Numbered from the stretch's first letter, positions 22,633 through 33,873 are shown. The stretch: 64,000 nucleotides of DNA from Heterocephalus glaber (GCF_000247695.1 NW_004624795.1:4315961-4379960); one strand, 5' to 3'. The notes: generated by a model from the letters alone, not told the origin. Numbers and translations: made by a program.

Positions 22633-22767
22633 TTAAACCTCGGAACAGTTGGGTTCTACCGGACCCAGTACAGCTCTGCCATGCTGGAAAGCTTGTTACC
22701 AGGCATTCGGGACCTTTCTCTGCCCCCCGTGGACCGACTGGGATTACAGAATGACCTCTTCTCCTTG
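22633..22767 (+). CDS. NPEPPS: NPEPPS coding exon, 8th from last
   Basis: 135 nt, exactly 45 codons, phase 0 at both ends, from LNLGTVGFYRTQYSSAM to RLGLQNDLFSL: the entry into the helical C-terminal domain. The acceptor tract (gatatctttgcag) is short, because a young SINE and its target duplication end 32 bp upstream. Being in phase, this exon could be skipped without a frameshift. Confidence 0.97.
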
Positions 22768-22788
22768 GTGAGCACCTCTGGCTGAGTG

Positions 22789-22883
22789 ATCTGATGGGTT
22801 TTGTTGATTAAAGGGTCCTGTTTTTCCTGGAGTATCTGAAACCTCATTAGAAGAATATGGTTCTTCCTGTAGGTTAGCACCTT
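22789..22883 (-). repeat. Unclassified repeat, copy B
   Basis: Begins 21 bp after the splice donor of NPEPPS exon 22633-22767. Minus-strand reading LQEKQDPLINKTHQIT keeps the frame of copy A. Direct orientation, 761 bp from copy A. Confidence 0.6.
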
Positions 22884-22889
22884 TGGGTC

Positions 22890-24160
22890 GAGCGCAAATG
22901 ACAAATTATTGCTTAACAAAAGATTGAACCTAAGTAATTTGCTAGAAACAAATCCCATTTCACTACCCCTAAGTTAGTTTTTTTTTCCATAACTATCTTT
23001 AGTTCTTTTATTTCAGTAGACACAAATATGAGCTTTGGGGAAATTTCCCTACTGATATGTTTTTTAAATAATTCAGAGTGATTTTCTGTTCCTCTAAAGT
23101 AATAGTTGTACTTTGCTGGGAAGGCTAGAATTTTTTAACATTTGTTATTACTCAGATTATAGGAGATAGTGCATTAGTTTCAAAATTAATGGTTGTATTT
23201 GGCTTTGTTTCAGAAAGGATTTAAAGAGCAGTTAGAATTATGTGCTCCTGCCGGGTGTGGTGGTGCACACCTGTAATCCCAGCACTCGGGAGGCTGAGGC
23301 AGGAGGATCGCCATGTGTTAGGCCAGCCTGGAATACACATGGAGTTCAAGGCCAGCCTGATCCATATAACGAGACCCTGTCTCAAAAAACCAAAAAAAAA
23401 TAAAAAGAATTATGTGCTCATTACGACTTCCAACACTGGCTAGGTACTTTCTGGATGTCTTTGACTATGAAGAAATTGTCACGTTCCTCCTAGTTTTCCT
23501 TTAAATTGGACTAGAAATTCTCCCTGCCCTCTGCAGTCACTGGTTTTGGACCCTCTTCTGTGTACTCACAGAGCGGCACTGACGAACCAAGCCTCTCTGC
23601 TGAGCTTCTCGAGAGCCAGACCTGTCTCAGAGTGGGCTCTGTGCACTTGGCTGCTGCAGCACGAGCCCTCTCTGGGAACTCAGTTCTCCAGTGCTGAAAG
23701 GACTGTGAACCTGAGGCTCCTTCCAGCTTGTGCTCTTTCAGAAACGAGTGAGGGAGAGCTGATATATCACAGTTTGTAGGTCCAGCTTTGAAAGAGCCTC
23801 TGTCAAGAGGCAAAACCTCAACTATTTTTGCAGCTTTTCTGAAAGTATGAAAACTTTCAAAACAAAAACAAAGCCAAGGCCCGAGAACCTGAATAGGAAT
23901 AAGAAATTAACTGGTTTGTTGTTGTTCCCCAATTATGGGAGCATAGTGTCATTTTTTAAGTTCTTATTTTATAAATAGCAAAGAAATAAGGGATGATGTC
24001 CTAATAGGATTTTTATTCGAATAGCATTCTGCAGAGGTTAATTTATAGTCTCATTTCCTTAAAGCAGAAAGTTACTAGCACTAGATAATGCTGAAAATAC
24101 ATGCTTGCTTGGTTTGTTTTGTTTGAAGACAAGGTTAATTTGTGTTTTTTCCTATCCCAG
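22890..24160. other. Mostly unique NPEPPS intron
   Basis: Contains one B SINE (23249). The stretch 23,500-23,815 is GC-richer with overlapping random frames of 77-100 codons on both strands; I see no splice structure or family signal there. Confidence 0.55.
23249..23405 (+). repeat. B SINE with TSD
   Basis: TSD agaattatgtgctc. One of the least diverged B copies. Confidence 0.92.
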
Positions 24161-24380
24161 GCTCGAGCTGGAATCATTAGCACTGTAGAGGTTCTAAAAG
24201 TCATGGAGGCTTTTGTGAATGAGCCCAATTATACTGTATGGAGCGACCTGAGCTGTAACCTGGGGATTCTCTCAACTCTCTTGTCCCACACAGACTTCTA
24301 TGAGGAAATCCAGGAGTTTGTGAAAGATGTCTTTTCACCTATAGGGGAGAGACTAGGCTGGGACCCCAAGCCTGGAGAAG
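24161..24380 (+). CDS. NPEPPS: NPEPPS coding exon, 7th from last
   Basis: 220 nt between cctatcccag and gtaacg: 73 codons from ARAGIISTVEVLKVMEAF to GWDPKPGE plus one base. Part of the helical repeats of the C-terminal domain, including VWSDLSCNLGILSTLL. Confidence 0.97.
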
Positions 24381-24459
24381 GTAACGGATGTACTGATTTC
24401 AAGAAGAATCAGTTAGGAATTGGCACTTTTTTATTCACCTGTAGTGAACAGGTTAATTA

Positions 24460-24550
24460 GGCTGGGACTGTAGCCCAGTGATAGAGCTCTTCCCTGGCAT
24501 GTGTGAGACCCCAGGTTCAATTCTTAGCACTACCAAAACACACAAAAAAA
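24460..24550 (+). repeat. ID-like SINE
   Basis: ggctgggactgtagcccagt ... caggttcaattcttagcact. Confidence 0.85.
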
Positions 24551-25079
24551 TCATCTTTGTGTATCACTGGATGTTACTGTATATTCATTCGGCTATCCAG
24601 AAATTAAGACTGAAGTCTGATCCTGCTGGTAATGTTACATGGGTCACAGCATAGAAACAGTAGTGCTTATATATGCTCATGGCTAAGTAGGATTTGTGTG
24701 CAGTGATGAAAATAAAGATCTACAGAGTTCCAAAGGCCCATTTATAGTCAAGAAAAGTTAAAGGGAATTTCAGGTGGCTTAGATTACCTAAATAGCAGGC
24801 ACCTTATGTTTATATTACCATAAATACCAGGCATCTTGCAAAGGTGCTAAGAGACACAGGGACTCACTTTCTAAATGAAGGAATTTAATTGCTTTCTATG
24901 TGTGTTTCTCTTCCATGATTATTTCTGTAGTCATGTTTACTCTTTGTGATGTCATTTAAATGTTGAGAGTGGTGATTTGAAGGGTTTCAGTATAATTATT
25001 GTCACTATCTGCTAATAACTAAAGGTGGCGCTTTCTCCTAACAAATCTTAATCCGGGAGCCTTCTGAATAAGGATAGCA

Positions 25080-26220
25080 ATGCCTATCACCCTGTGTGGT
25101 TCATTCATCCAGCAAGTATTTATGGAGCTAGTGAATACCAAGTGCTGTTCTAAAAGCAGGCCATGTGGTAATAAGCACAGCGTTGGCAGATAGCTACCAT
25201 GTATCATAAAGAGAAGCAAAGCGGGGTAAGGTAAATAAGGAGGGTGGGGCCAGTGTTTATAGAGTGGGTGGGGAAGCCATCGCTGAGAAGGCGATCTTTG
25301 AGCATGAGGGAGTCTGGGGGAGCGAGTAACAGACGTGTAAAGGAACAAGGCTGGTCCGGTCGGCGTGAGTGAGGAGCAGGGGACGCGGGAAGCAGATGAG
25401 ACTCGGAGGACCTCGGGATGTAGGCAGAAGTTTCCCACTTTGACATTTAGTGAAAGGAGATTCTGCTGAGGCATGTGGGCGGAGGAGCTTGATTTGATTT
25501 ACCCGACCGAAACGTGAAGAGCCGCCTGGAAGGGACACCTGCGAAGGCTCTTCTCCATCATCGCTGGTGGTGCTGCTCGCCCCGGCGCTGATGGGCAGTG
25601 AGTTTTGTGGGGTTTGCTGGCAGACTGTGGTGGAGAGGCCATCGGAGACTGCTGTAGAGCACTCTGGGGGCAAGGTGATCAGGAGTTTTTTCAGGGCACA
25701 GTGATTTGCCGTCTTAGATATCAAGCGGATGTACCTTTGGGAGTCACTGGCATGGGTTGGAAAGAGATCACCTAGGGCATGGTGGGGAACCTATGGCACG
25801 CATGCCACAGTGGGCCGTGTGTATCTCTTGATAGCTCTGAAAGGTTCGCCATCACTGGCTTAGGGTGTATAGGTGGGAAAACGAGTTCTGAGATCCAGGT
25901 CCCAGGATTTAGAGATTGGGATGAACAGGAAGAATCAGAAAGGAGGCTGACTGGTGAGTCGGGAGGCAAGCTAGGAGGGAGAGGGGACTCGGCACTTGGG
26001 GAAGCAGTAGTTTGAGGGAAGGGGATCCATCAGGGTAGTAGAGGAAAGGAGGGAGAATTGGTGATGGGATTTGAAAGGTTCTGTTGGGTGGTGGGAAACT
26101 ACACTGGGCTTCCGTAATGGGAGAAGGAGTGGAGACAGCACATGTAGACAACTTTTTAAAGGAGTTTTATTAAAAAGAGGATTAGAGAAAGGGGGATTAA
26201 CCTGAGAGATGTGGGATCAA
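25080..26220 (+). repeat. Long ancient interspersed repeat (LINE-2-like class, tentative)
   Basis: Starts with a recognisable old-repeat phrase (ttcattcatccagcaagtat ... aagtgctgttcta) and continues with purine-rich, non-coding text typical of a widespread ancient mammalian repeat (gagatcacctaggg, gtagacaac). The class name is from memory and uncertain. Interrupted by the hAT element at 25778. Confidence 0.5.
25778..25857 (+). mobile_element. hAT-type miniature element, copy 1
   Basis: 80 bp with imperfect terminal inverted repeats: left catggtggggaacctatgg; right, read inward, cagtgatggcgaaccttt. Flanks acctaggg (25770-25777) and gcttaggg (25858-25865) match at 6 of 8, an 8-bp TSD as expected of hAT transposons. 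Inserted into an ancient repeat whose flanking sequence continues on both sides. Related to the copy at 38069. Confidence 0.75.
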
Positions 26221-26256
26221 GGAAGGAATTTTCTTTTTTTTAATTGGAAGGTTGGG

Positions 26257-26339
26257 GGGGGGGTTGGTCCTGGGGATTGAACTCGGGACCTTGCAGTTTT
26301 GAGGCAGGCGGCGGAACCACTGAGCTAAATCCCCAGCCC
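26257..26339 (-). repeat. T SINE
   Basis: ggtcctggggattgaactcg; G-run replaces the usual T-run. Confidence 0.9.
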
Positions 26340-26366
26340 TGGAAAGTTTTTTTAAGAGGTTTTTTT

Positions 26367-26553
26367 TTGTTTTTTCATTACTGGAGCTTGAACCCAAGGT
26401 CTTCACACTGTGCCACATTCTCACTTTTTTTATCTTTTACTTTGAGGCATGGTCTAAGTCGGTAAGTTGCCAAGGCTGGGCTCAAACTTGGAATCCTCCT
26501 GCCTCAGCCTCCTGTAGTGCTGGGCTTATAGGTGTGCGACACTTTGCCCAGCT
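26367..26553 (-). repeat. M composite SINE
   Basis: ID remnant then B half gctcaaacttggaatcctcc. Confidence 0.78.
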
Positions 26554-26667
26554 ATGAATTGGAAGATTGTGTCCCATTTTTCCCAGTAAAAATAATGAGG
26601 TGGTATTTTTTTTAAGTGTGTGTTATAAAAAAAATTTTTTTAATAAAAAATAAAAAGTGTATGTTGT

Positions 26668-26752
26668 GGGCTGGGATTTAGCTCAGTGGTTTTGCTGCCT
26701 GCTGCGCAAGCACAAGGACCCGAGTTCGATCCCCAGGACAAAAAAAAAAAAA
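26668..26752 (+). repeat. T SINE with TSD
   Basis: TSD gtatgttgtg. 'ctgctgcgcaag' subtype. Confidence 0.92.
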
Positions 26753-26974
26753 GTATGTTGTGAGAAAGAGGAGGGTGTTATTGCTGGAGTGACAGGTGAG
26801 TGAGCGGGGTGCAGGGCGCACAGTGGGGGAAAGGAGTGGCTTCTGACAGGACCACGGGTCCTCAGAGACGGGATGGGATGGTGCCAGTGCAGGCAACCAG
26901 CACATTGAACTGCTCTTTCGTAATAAGAACATGCTAAATCTTTTGAACTCAAAAATGATCTAGGGAAAATGGCT

Positions 26975-27072
26975 CTAGTTTACCAGCTGTACAGGTGAGA
27001 GAATAAAATAGTAAAAGATGCTTTGTATTACACAGCAAGTCAGCACCAGAGTTAGTACAAGACCCAGTTGTA
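26975..27072 (-). repeat. MIR fragment
   Basis: Degraded: ccagctgtacaggtgagaga ... cacagcaagtcagcaccaga. Confidence 0.45.
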
Positions 27073-27073
27073 G

Positions 27074-27258
27074 CCAGGCGTGGTGGCCCATGATTATACT
27101 CCCTACACTCTGGGAGGCTGAGGCAGGAAGATTGCAAGTACAAGCCCAGCCTGGGCAGTTTAGCAACTTAGAGATACCCTGGCTCAGAATAAAGAAGAGC
27201 TGGGGCTGTAGCTCAGGTTTAAGGCCATGAGCTCATCCACAGAACACCACCACCACAA
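27074..27258 (+). repeat. M composite SINE
   Basis: gccaggcgtggtggcccatg; ID half gctggggctgtagctcag. Confidence 0.83.
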
Positions 27259-27329
27259 AAGATAATTATAAATTGCTTCTTACAGTAAATGTCAGAATAG
27301 TGTCTACGAATCTGTTGCTCTCCTAGTAA

Positions 27330-28445
27330 GCCTTCCTAAACTTATTTTTTATTGAGTTATGATTTAAATATAGCAAAATGCATAATTTGAGTGTTCAGTT
27401 CAGTGACCTTTGACAAATGCATGCAGTTCCATTCCTAGAAACCCAGGCCCTTCCTGGTCAGTCTCTGGTGCACATGACCCCCCTGCCCCAAGCTGAATAT
27501 TGTCTCTTCTGCTTTATGTAAATGGAATCTTGGGATGTGTTCTATTCTTACATTCGGCTTCCTTTGCTCAATATAATGCTTTTGAAAAACATCCAGGTTG
27601 GTTATTCCTATTTATTGCTGAGTACTATTTCATTGTATGAATGTACTGCATTTTATTTATCTGTACTATTGTAATCCATCAGATTGCTGTACTAATACTT
27701 TTTCAAGATGAAATCCACAAACCATGAAGTTAGTCTTCTCAAAATGTACAGTTGAGTGGTTCTTAATGTACTCATGAGACTGTGCAGCCATCACCACCCT
27801 CTAATTTCAGCACAGTTTCCGGGCCTCGTGCCCATTGGCAGTCACTGTCCCTTCCTGGGACCCACAAATCCTTGTCTCCTGGTTTGCTTGTCCTGGGGGT
27901 TTCATGTAAATGGAGTCGTACAGTGTGTATCTCTTTGTGCCTGGCTTCTTTCATTTTCCATCATGCTTTCCAGATTCACCCGTGTTGTAGCATCTAGCAG
28001 TATTCCATCGCTTTTTATGGCAGAATAGCACTCCACTGTGTGGATACAGCACAGCCCATTTCCTGTATTAGTTGATGGCATTTGGGCTGGTTCTACTTTT
28101 TGGTTATACTGAATTTGGCTAGGAACATGTGTGCAGGTTTTTTGTGTAACATATGCCTTCATTTCTCTTGAGTAAATACTTAAGAGTGAAGTTGCTAGAT
28201 CGTGTGATAGCCCCATATTTAAGGGGTGGAAGATCTGCCAAACTGTTCTTTGAGTGACCACATCATTCTGTGTTCCTACCAGCAGAGCCGGAGAGCTCCA
28301 GTTTCTCCACATCCTTGCCACACTTATCATTGTCTGTCCCTCTGATTACAGCTGTCCTAGTGGGTGCGAAGTGATATCTCATTGTGGTTTGGATTTGCGT
28401 TTTCCTAATGACAGTGATGTTGAATGTCTTCTTACGTGCATACCT
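27330..28445 (-). mobile_element. Old L1 3'-end fragment(s), antisense
   Basis: On the minus strand a frame from about 28,478 shows degraded ORF2 C-terminal text (RKTQIQTTMRYHF, then YSAIKSDGILLDATTR), followed by 3' UTR-like sequence. Two similar blocks appear: 27,330-27,700 and 27,700-28,445 both contain a tail-region match around their YSAI-like segment. It may therefore be two overlapping fragments or one inside another. Clearly older than the two large L1 copies. Confidence 0.72.
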
Positions 28446-28566
28446 AGGCCCAGTATGGGGTTCTGAACTTTGAATCAACCCTGCATGACGTCACCTTCTC
28501 CTCACATAATCTTTAATGGCGTAATTAACTAGCCTGGGTGAGAGTGTAATGAATTCAGAGTTTGGA

Positions 28567-28716
28567 GTTTTGAGACAGAGGACTGTATGTACTTCAAGCT
28601 GGCCTTAAATCCACTCTCTAGCCAGGCTGGCCTTGAACTAACTGTGCTCTTCCTCCTGCCTCAGCCTCCCAAGTTCCCAAGTGCTGGGCCCACAGGCATG
28701 AGCCACTCCACCTGGC
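28567..28716 (-). repeat. B SINE
   Basis: Minus copy, cctcagcctcccaag twice at its end by local duplication. Confidence 0.83.
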
Positions 28717-28892
28717 AAGAGTTCACATTTGTGACCATGATGAAGTCAGCAGAGTTGTTTGCTTGTCTAGTCTGTCTAGTGCTCCCTTTTCCTCTTAGGA
28801 CTCGATAAACTCAAATCAAGTTTCTCTCAAGCATTAGGGTATTATGTTTGTTCAGGATTGTAGGTTTGGTTTAACACAATTATAAAATATTG

Positions 28893-29010
28893 AGGCTGGG
28901 CATGTTGCATGCCTGTAATCCTAGCACTCAGGAAGCTGAGGCAGGAGGATTGCAGTGAGTTCGAGACCAGCCTGAACTACCTACCGAGACCCTGTCTTCA
29001 AAAAAAAAGG
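28893..29010 (+). repeat. B SINE
   Basis: Single-arm copy ending about 55 bp before NPEPPS exon 29067. Confidence 0.83.
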
Positions 29011-29066
29011 TAAATTTTTAACCACACACATGTTAAGTAGTCCTGTGTCTTCTACTTCTTGATCAG

Positions 29067-29209
29067 GTCATCTAGATGCACTCCTAAGGGGCTTGGTTCT
29101 GGGAAAACTAGGAAAAGCAGGACATAAGGCGACATTAGAAGAAGCCCGTCGGCGGTTTAAGGACCATGTGGAAGGGAAACAAGTTCTCTCCGCTGATCTG
29201 AGGAGTCCT
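29067..29209 (+). CDS. NPEPPS: NPEPPS coding exon, 6th from last
   Basis: 143 nt between gatcag and gtaagt. Two bases close the Gly codon, then 47 codons from HLDALLRGLVLGKLGKAG to KQVLSADLRSP. Helical domain; the segment LEEARRRFKDHVEG is typical of the family. Confidence 0.97.
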
Positions 29210-29492
29210 GTAAGTTTGCAGATTGCTTCCCTTGACTTCTGGGTGCTGTAGCGCTCTGTGAAGCGCAGAGCTTTAATAGTAACCACAACTGACCAGAAGC
29301 CATGTCTGGCTCCACTGGAGGACAGGCCATGCAGTGGCCTAGAGCCAGCACTCTGTGCCGCACCCTGTCACAGCTGTGAGCTCTCTGTCACCACCAGTCC
29401 TCGCCTCCAGGGGCCTCGGGGCTCTGGCTTCTCGCTGGGGTCTATGTATGCTGTACTCGTACACACAGCTCTTTACGGTTATCTTTTCTTTT

Positions 29493-29577
29493 CTTTTTTT
29501 TTGGTACCGGGGATTGAACTCCGGTCCTTGCGCTTGCGCAGCAGGCAGGGAAACCACTGAGCTAAATCCCCGGCCCC
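29493..29577 (-). repeat. T SINE with TSD
   Basis: TSD ttatggttatctttt (one mismatch). Confidence 0.93.
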
Positions 29578-29679
29578 TTATGGTTATCTTTTCACTGGCT
29601 CTGTCTTTCTTACATTAGAGTATTTGAAATAAGATACATGGACTGAAATGAGTCCCTCTGTTCCTCCGTTCTCTCGTAG

Positions 29680-29736
29680 GTTTACCTGACTGTTTTGAAG
29701 CATGGTGATGCAACTACCTTAGACGTTATGCTGAAG
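29680..29736 (+). CDS. NPEPPS: NPEPPS coding exon, 5th from last (57 nt)
   Basis: 57 nt, 19 codons (VYLTVLKHGDATTLDVMLK), between cgtag and gtgagc, phase 0 at both ends. Small symmetric exon. Confidence 0.95.
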
Positions 29737-29876
29737 GTGAGCGAATGTAAAAATGGTTCCCTTTCCCTGCCTTTGATCACAGATGGACAGAGTGCAGCTT
29801 TAAATGGTATTGAAAAATATCCTGGCAAATGAAATACATGTATATTGCAGCCATACAAATATTAAGGAACTAGCGG

Positions 29877-30138
29877 GGAGCTGGGGATGTAGCTCAGTGG
29901 TAGAGCACTCACCTGGCATGTGCAAGCCTCTGGGTGACATCCCCAGCACCAAAAAAAGGGTATAGTGGTGCACACCTGTAATCCCAGCAGCAGGCTGAAG
30001 CAAGGAAGATTGTAAATTCAAGGCCAGCCTGGACAACTTAGCAAGGTTCTCTCTCTAAAAAAAAAAAAAAAAGCTGGGGAACGGCTCTGGGCTAGCATGC
30101 ATGAGGCCCTGGGTTCAGTCCCTGTAGCCTCTCCCCCA
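29877..30138 (+). repeat. ID-like SINE followed by M SINE
   Basis: ID at 29877-29957 (near-consensus gctggggatgtagctcagtg); M at 29959-30138. Confidence 0.83.
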
Positions 30139-30344
30139 AAGGGCTTGGGGCACAGATGCACGATCTTGTCTCATGGTTTTGAGCTGGGCTAGGGTCCCTT
30201 ATAAATGAACAGGAAGTGAACTTGCCCTCATAGCCGCTCTCGTCTTTCCAGCATAATTGGTACAATAATTAACTTGAGTCTAGGCAAAATACAGATAAAA
30301 CTTTGTATGTCTTTATAATAGTAGCAACCTATTTAAAGGTTTTG

Positions 30345-30610
30345 TTCTGTTTTTGCAGTACTAAGGATTGAACCCAGGGCATTCACACTGAACTATAACC
30401 CCAGCCCTTTTTGTATTTTTAATTTTTTTATTCTATTATTATTATTTGGGGAGGGGTACCCAGGATCAAACTCAAAACCTTGCGCCTGCAAGGCAGGCAT
30501 GGTGCCACTGAGCTAAATCCCCAGCCCTTGTATTTTTTATTTTGACAAAAAGTCTTCCTAAATCACTAGGTCCAGGCTGGCCTCAAATTTGCGATCCTCC
30601 TACCTCATGA
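30345..30610 (-). repeat. M composite SINE, split by a T SINE
   Basis: ID half 30345-30410, B half 30540-30610. Confidence 0.78.
30447..30528 (-). repeat. T SINE nested in M SINE
   Basis: TSD around ttgtattttt. Confidence 0.88.
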
Positions 30611-30813
30611 AAGTTTGAATTAACAGTAATACTGTGGAACAAGTACTGTCTCTAGTGCTTGTCCATTCCTGCCAGTCTGTAAGGAAATTACTTGTATAGA
30701 TGGGCTGCATTAAAGGTGAAGAGACCCAGTCTACCTAACTAGCATCAAATAAATGAGCCTAATACCCAAATCATCTGTCAGACCTATAAAATCTACTTAT
30801 TAAAAGATCCACC

Positions 30814-30892
30814 CTGGGGCCAGGGATGTAGCTCAGTGGCACCATGCCTCCCTGGCAAGTGCAAGGTCCTGAGTCCGATTTCTAGTACTGGG
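30814..30892 (+). repeat. T SINE
   Basis: ggggccagggatgtagctca; B box decayed (gagtccgattt). Confidence 0.87.
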
Positions 30893-30949
30893 GAAAAAAA
30901 AGATTCACACTTAGTGCAAAAACAGAGTTCTTTTATTACTTAACACTTT

Positions 30950-31139
30950 TAAGTATGGTGGGGCATGATTGTAATTCCAGCACTCTGGGAGGCTGAAGCA
31001 GGAGGATTTCACGTTTAAGTCCAACATGGGCAATTTAGCAATTTAGGAGACCCTGGAGAGAGAGGTATTTGGGGGGAGACGGGGGTTGGACTGGGGTTGT
31101 AGCCCAGTGTGAAGGCTGTGGATTCAATCTCTAGTATTA
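30950..31139 (+). repeat. M composite SINE
   Basis: B half, G/A-rich linker, ID half gactggggttgtagcccagt. Confidence 0.78.
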
Positions 31140-31142
31140 TTT

Positions 31143-31231
31143 TTTATTTTTTATTTTTGGTACGGGGGATCGAACTTGGGTCCTTGCATTTTCAAGACAG
31201 GTGCCGTAACCACTAAGCAATCCCCGGCCCT
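31143..31231 (-). repeat. T SINE
   Basis: Inserted at the end of the preceding M SINE ('ctagtatta' / 'ctagtgtta'). Confidence 0.88.
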
Positions 31232-31413
31232 AGTGTTATTTTTTTAAAAAACACTTTTATGATTCCAAGTGGATCAGAATTGTAAAATCTAGTATTTTAG
31301 TTTTAAACAAATCCTATTTAAAGACAATTGGGATGTATTGAAAAATATAAACTTTAAGAAACTATTCTTCAGAGTGTATCAAAATACCCATGTTATGCAT
31401 GGGCTTCTTTTTT

Positions 31414-31780
31414 TGGTTTTTTGAGACAGGGTCTTGCTATGTATATAGTTCAGACTGGCTTTGAACTCACTATGTAGTCCAGGCTGGCCTGGACTCATAG
31501 CAATCCTCCTGCCTCAGCCTTCTGAGTGTTGGGATTACAGGTGTGCACCACCACGCCTGGCAGGTTTCCTTTATAATAATATAAAAATTATATTTTGCGT
31601 TTCAAATAAACATTCAGGTCCCTTTTCACTTTTTTTGTTTTTTCAGACAGCGTTTCCTAAGTAGTCTAGGCTGGCTTTGAACTCACTGTGTATCCCAAGC
31701 TGTCCTCAAACTCATGGTGATTCTCCTGCCTCAGCCTCCCGAGTGCTGGGATTACAGTCATGGGCCACCATGCCTGGCTC
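31414..31780 (-). repeat. Two B SINEs
   Basis: 31414-31561 and 31634-31780; the second has TSD ccttttcact. Confidence 0.87.
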
Positions 31781-31892
31781 CTTTTTCACTTTTTTTTTTT
31801 TTTAAACAAAATATTTCTGACTTTTATAAGAAACAAAGACATGGTATCCCAACTGTGAAGGCAGTCCTTTTCACTCTTAATAGCCTGTAAAT

Positions 31893-31983
31893 CGGGGCTG
31901 GGGATTTAGCTCAGTGGTTCCACCGCCCACCTTGCAAGCAGAAGGGTCCGAGTTCGATCCCCGGTACCAAAAAAAAAAAAAAA
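31893..31983 (+). repeat. T SINE with TSD
   Basis: TSD about gtctgtaaa; near-consensus. Confidence 0.92.
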
Positions 31984-32369
31984 GTCTGTAAACCTATGCA
32001 CTGTAACTAATGCAAATGAAACGTATATAAAATGGACTTCTTTGTGTTTTTTAGTCTATTCTGCAAATGTGTGGAAGATAACAGGAATTGTGAAATTTTT
32101 GTGGCAGAGACTGACGTTTTCATGTCATGGCATACTGAAGAATTCATACAAGTCTGTGTAGTTAAGAGATTTGCATTTAACACAAGGGAGCTCCCAGTAT
32201 GTAACTTCACTATGGAAAGAGCTCTAATGAAGGCAGAATCAGGGTTCTTCAAGAAATTATATGGTGAGGGATGAGGATTGTTTTCTGTTGGTAATGTCTG
32301 GATAATGAGGTGATAATGGAGCTATTATATGAGATAAATGCTGGGTTAGAGTGCCATCTAGTGGATTTG

Positions 32370-32443
32370 AGGGGGTACTGGGGATCAAACTTGGGACCTT
32401 GCACTTGCGAGGCAGGGGACAGAACCGAGCTAAATCCCTGGCA
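32370..32443 (-). repeat. T SINE
   Basis: A box partly deleted ('ccgagctaaatccctgg'). Confidence 0.85.
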
Positions 32444-32507
32444 ATAATGCACCTTTTTAAAAATGAGTAATTACAATAGTCAGCTGTTGAACATTTAGAT
32501 TATTTTT

Positions 32508-32591
32508 GCCAGAGATTTAGCTCAGTGTCACCGCACCCGCCTTACAAGCACAAGGTCCTGAGTTCAATCCTCAGTGCCAAAAAAAAAAAGA
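32508..32591 (+). repeat. T SINE with long TSD
   Basis: Perfect 21-bp duplication, 32487-32507 and 32592-32612 (core gaacatttagattattttt). Confidence 0.94.
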
Positions 32592-32879
32592 TTGAACATT
32601 TAGATTATTTTTAGTTTTTTACATAATTATAAATTAAATTGATGCCCTTTAATGGCATAAATAAGATTACTAATTATTATTCTATTCATCTCTAACACAG
32701 AACATTAGCCAGATACCAGTGATATAAAGAATTTGCCCATGACAGATTTACTTCTTATATATTGATACTAAACTGCTAAGAACTGATGCCAGCCATTCAG
32801 CTAGTGAGCGCCTAGAGCTGGTGACAGTCGTGGCAGCCAGTGCTTGTCAGCCACCCTCACAGGGGTTTTGTGGGAGGGT

Positions 32880-33045
32880 GATACTGGGAATTGAGCCCAG
32901 GGCCTTCACACTGAGACACATCGGCACCCCACTTTATTTTACTTTATTTTATCTTTTGAGACGGAGTCTTGGTAAGTTACCCAGCCCAAGTTCAAACTTA
33001 CAGTTCTCGTGCCTCAGCCATCTGAGTGCTGTGCCAGCACTCCTG
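32880..33045 (-). repeat. M composite SINE
   Basis: ID half with gaattgagcccagggcct, (TTTTA) linker, B half. Confidence 0.75.
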
Positions 33046-33194
33046 CTACTCTTATCTTTAATGTAATGTCCTGCTAGTATTCCCCAGTGAGGATGCAAAG
33101 GAGAAGCTTCCCTTTATTGGAGAAGTTTAAGCACATGCAGAAGTTCCAGAGGAGAGCTTTAACTATCCTCGTCTCTGTCTTTTTCCCCTTGTAG

Positions 33195-33302
33195 CTTCAC
33201 AAACAAGCAGATATGCAAGAAGAGAAAAACCGAATTGAAAGAGTTCTTGGGGCTACTCTTATGCCTGAACTGATCCAAAAAGTCCTCACGTTTGCACTTT
33301 CA
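33195..33302 (+). CDS. NPEPPS: NPEPPS coding exon, 4th from last
   Basis: 108 nt, 36 codons from LHKQADMQEEKNRIERVLG to VLTFALS, between ttgtag and gtaagt. Phase 0. Reads LMPELIQ where I recall LLPDLIQ in human. Confidence 0.97.
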
Positions 33303-33717
33303 GTAAGTCACAAGGAAGCTGCTTGTAGAGGGAGTTTGGTACCCATCTGTCTGTGGCAGATATCTTTGATTCGACATCTTCTTGGTCTGCCTTGCCCTAG
33401 ACTAAGGCTTTGCTCCCAGGAAAACTGGCATGTGCTTTTTGTTACTGTTCTCTCCCATGCTGTCCTGGGAGGGGGTGGACCCGAGGCCTACCCTCCCTCT
33501 GCCCGCTTCCTGTCTCGTCTCCTCCTCTGCATCCTCAGGTACTGTGTGTGTGCACCTGTCACCCATCACTCTGTGACTGGGCTTTAGGTTACTCGCTCTC
33601 TTCCCTGCCAAAGCAGAACGAGCGTCCTCGCCATAGTGACCGCATTGCTGGTTGCACTTTCTGGCACCAGAAGATGCTTTCAATATGCTGGATTTTTAGT
33701 TCACTTTTTTCTTCTAG

Positions 33718-33873
33718 GAAGAGGTACGTCCACAGGACACTGTGTCGGTAATTGGTGGAGTCGCTGGAGGCAGCAAGCACGGGAGGAAAGCTGCTTGGAA
33801 ATTCATAAAGGACAATTGGGAAGAACTTTATAATCGATACCAAGGAGGATTCTTAATATCCAGACTAATAAAG
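33718..33873 (+). CDS. NPEPPS: NPEPPS coding exon, 3rd from last
   Basis: 156 nt, 52 codons from EEVRPQDTVSVIGGVAGG to GGFLISRLIK, between cttctag and gtatgt. Phase 0. It contains the conserved helical segment KAAWKFIKDNWEELYNRY. Confidence 0.97.
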
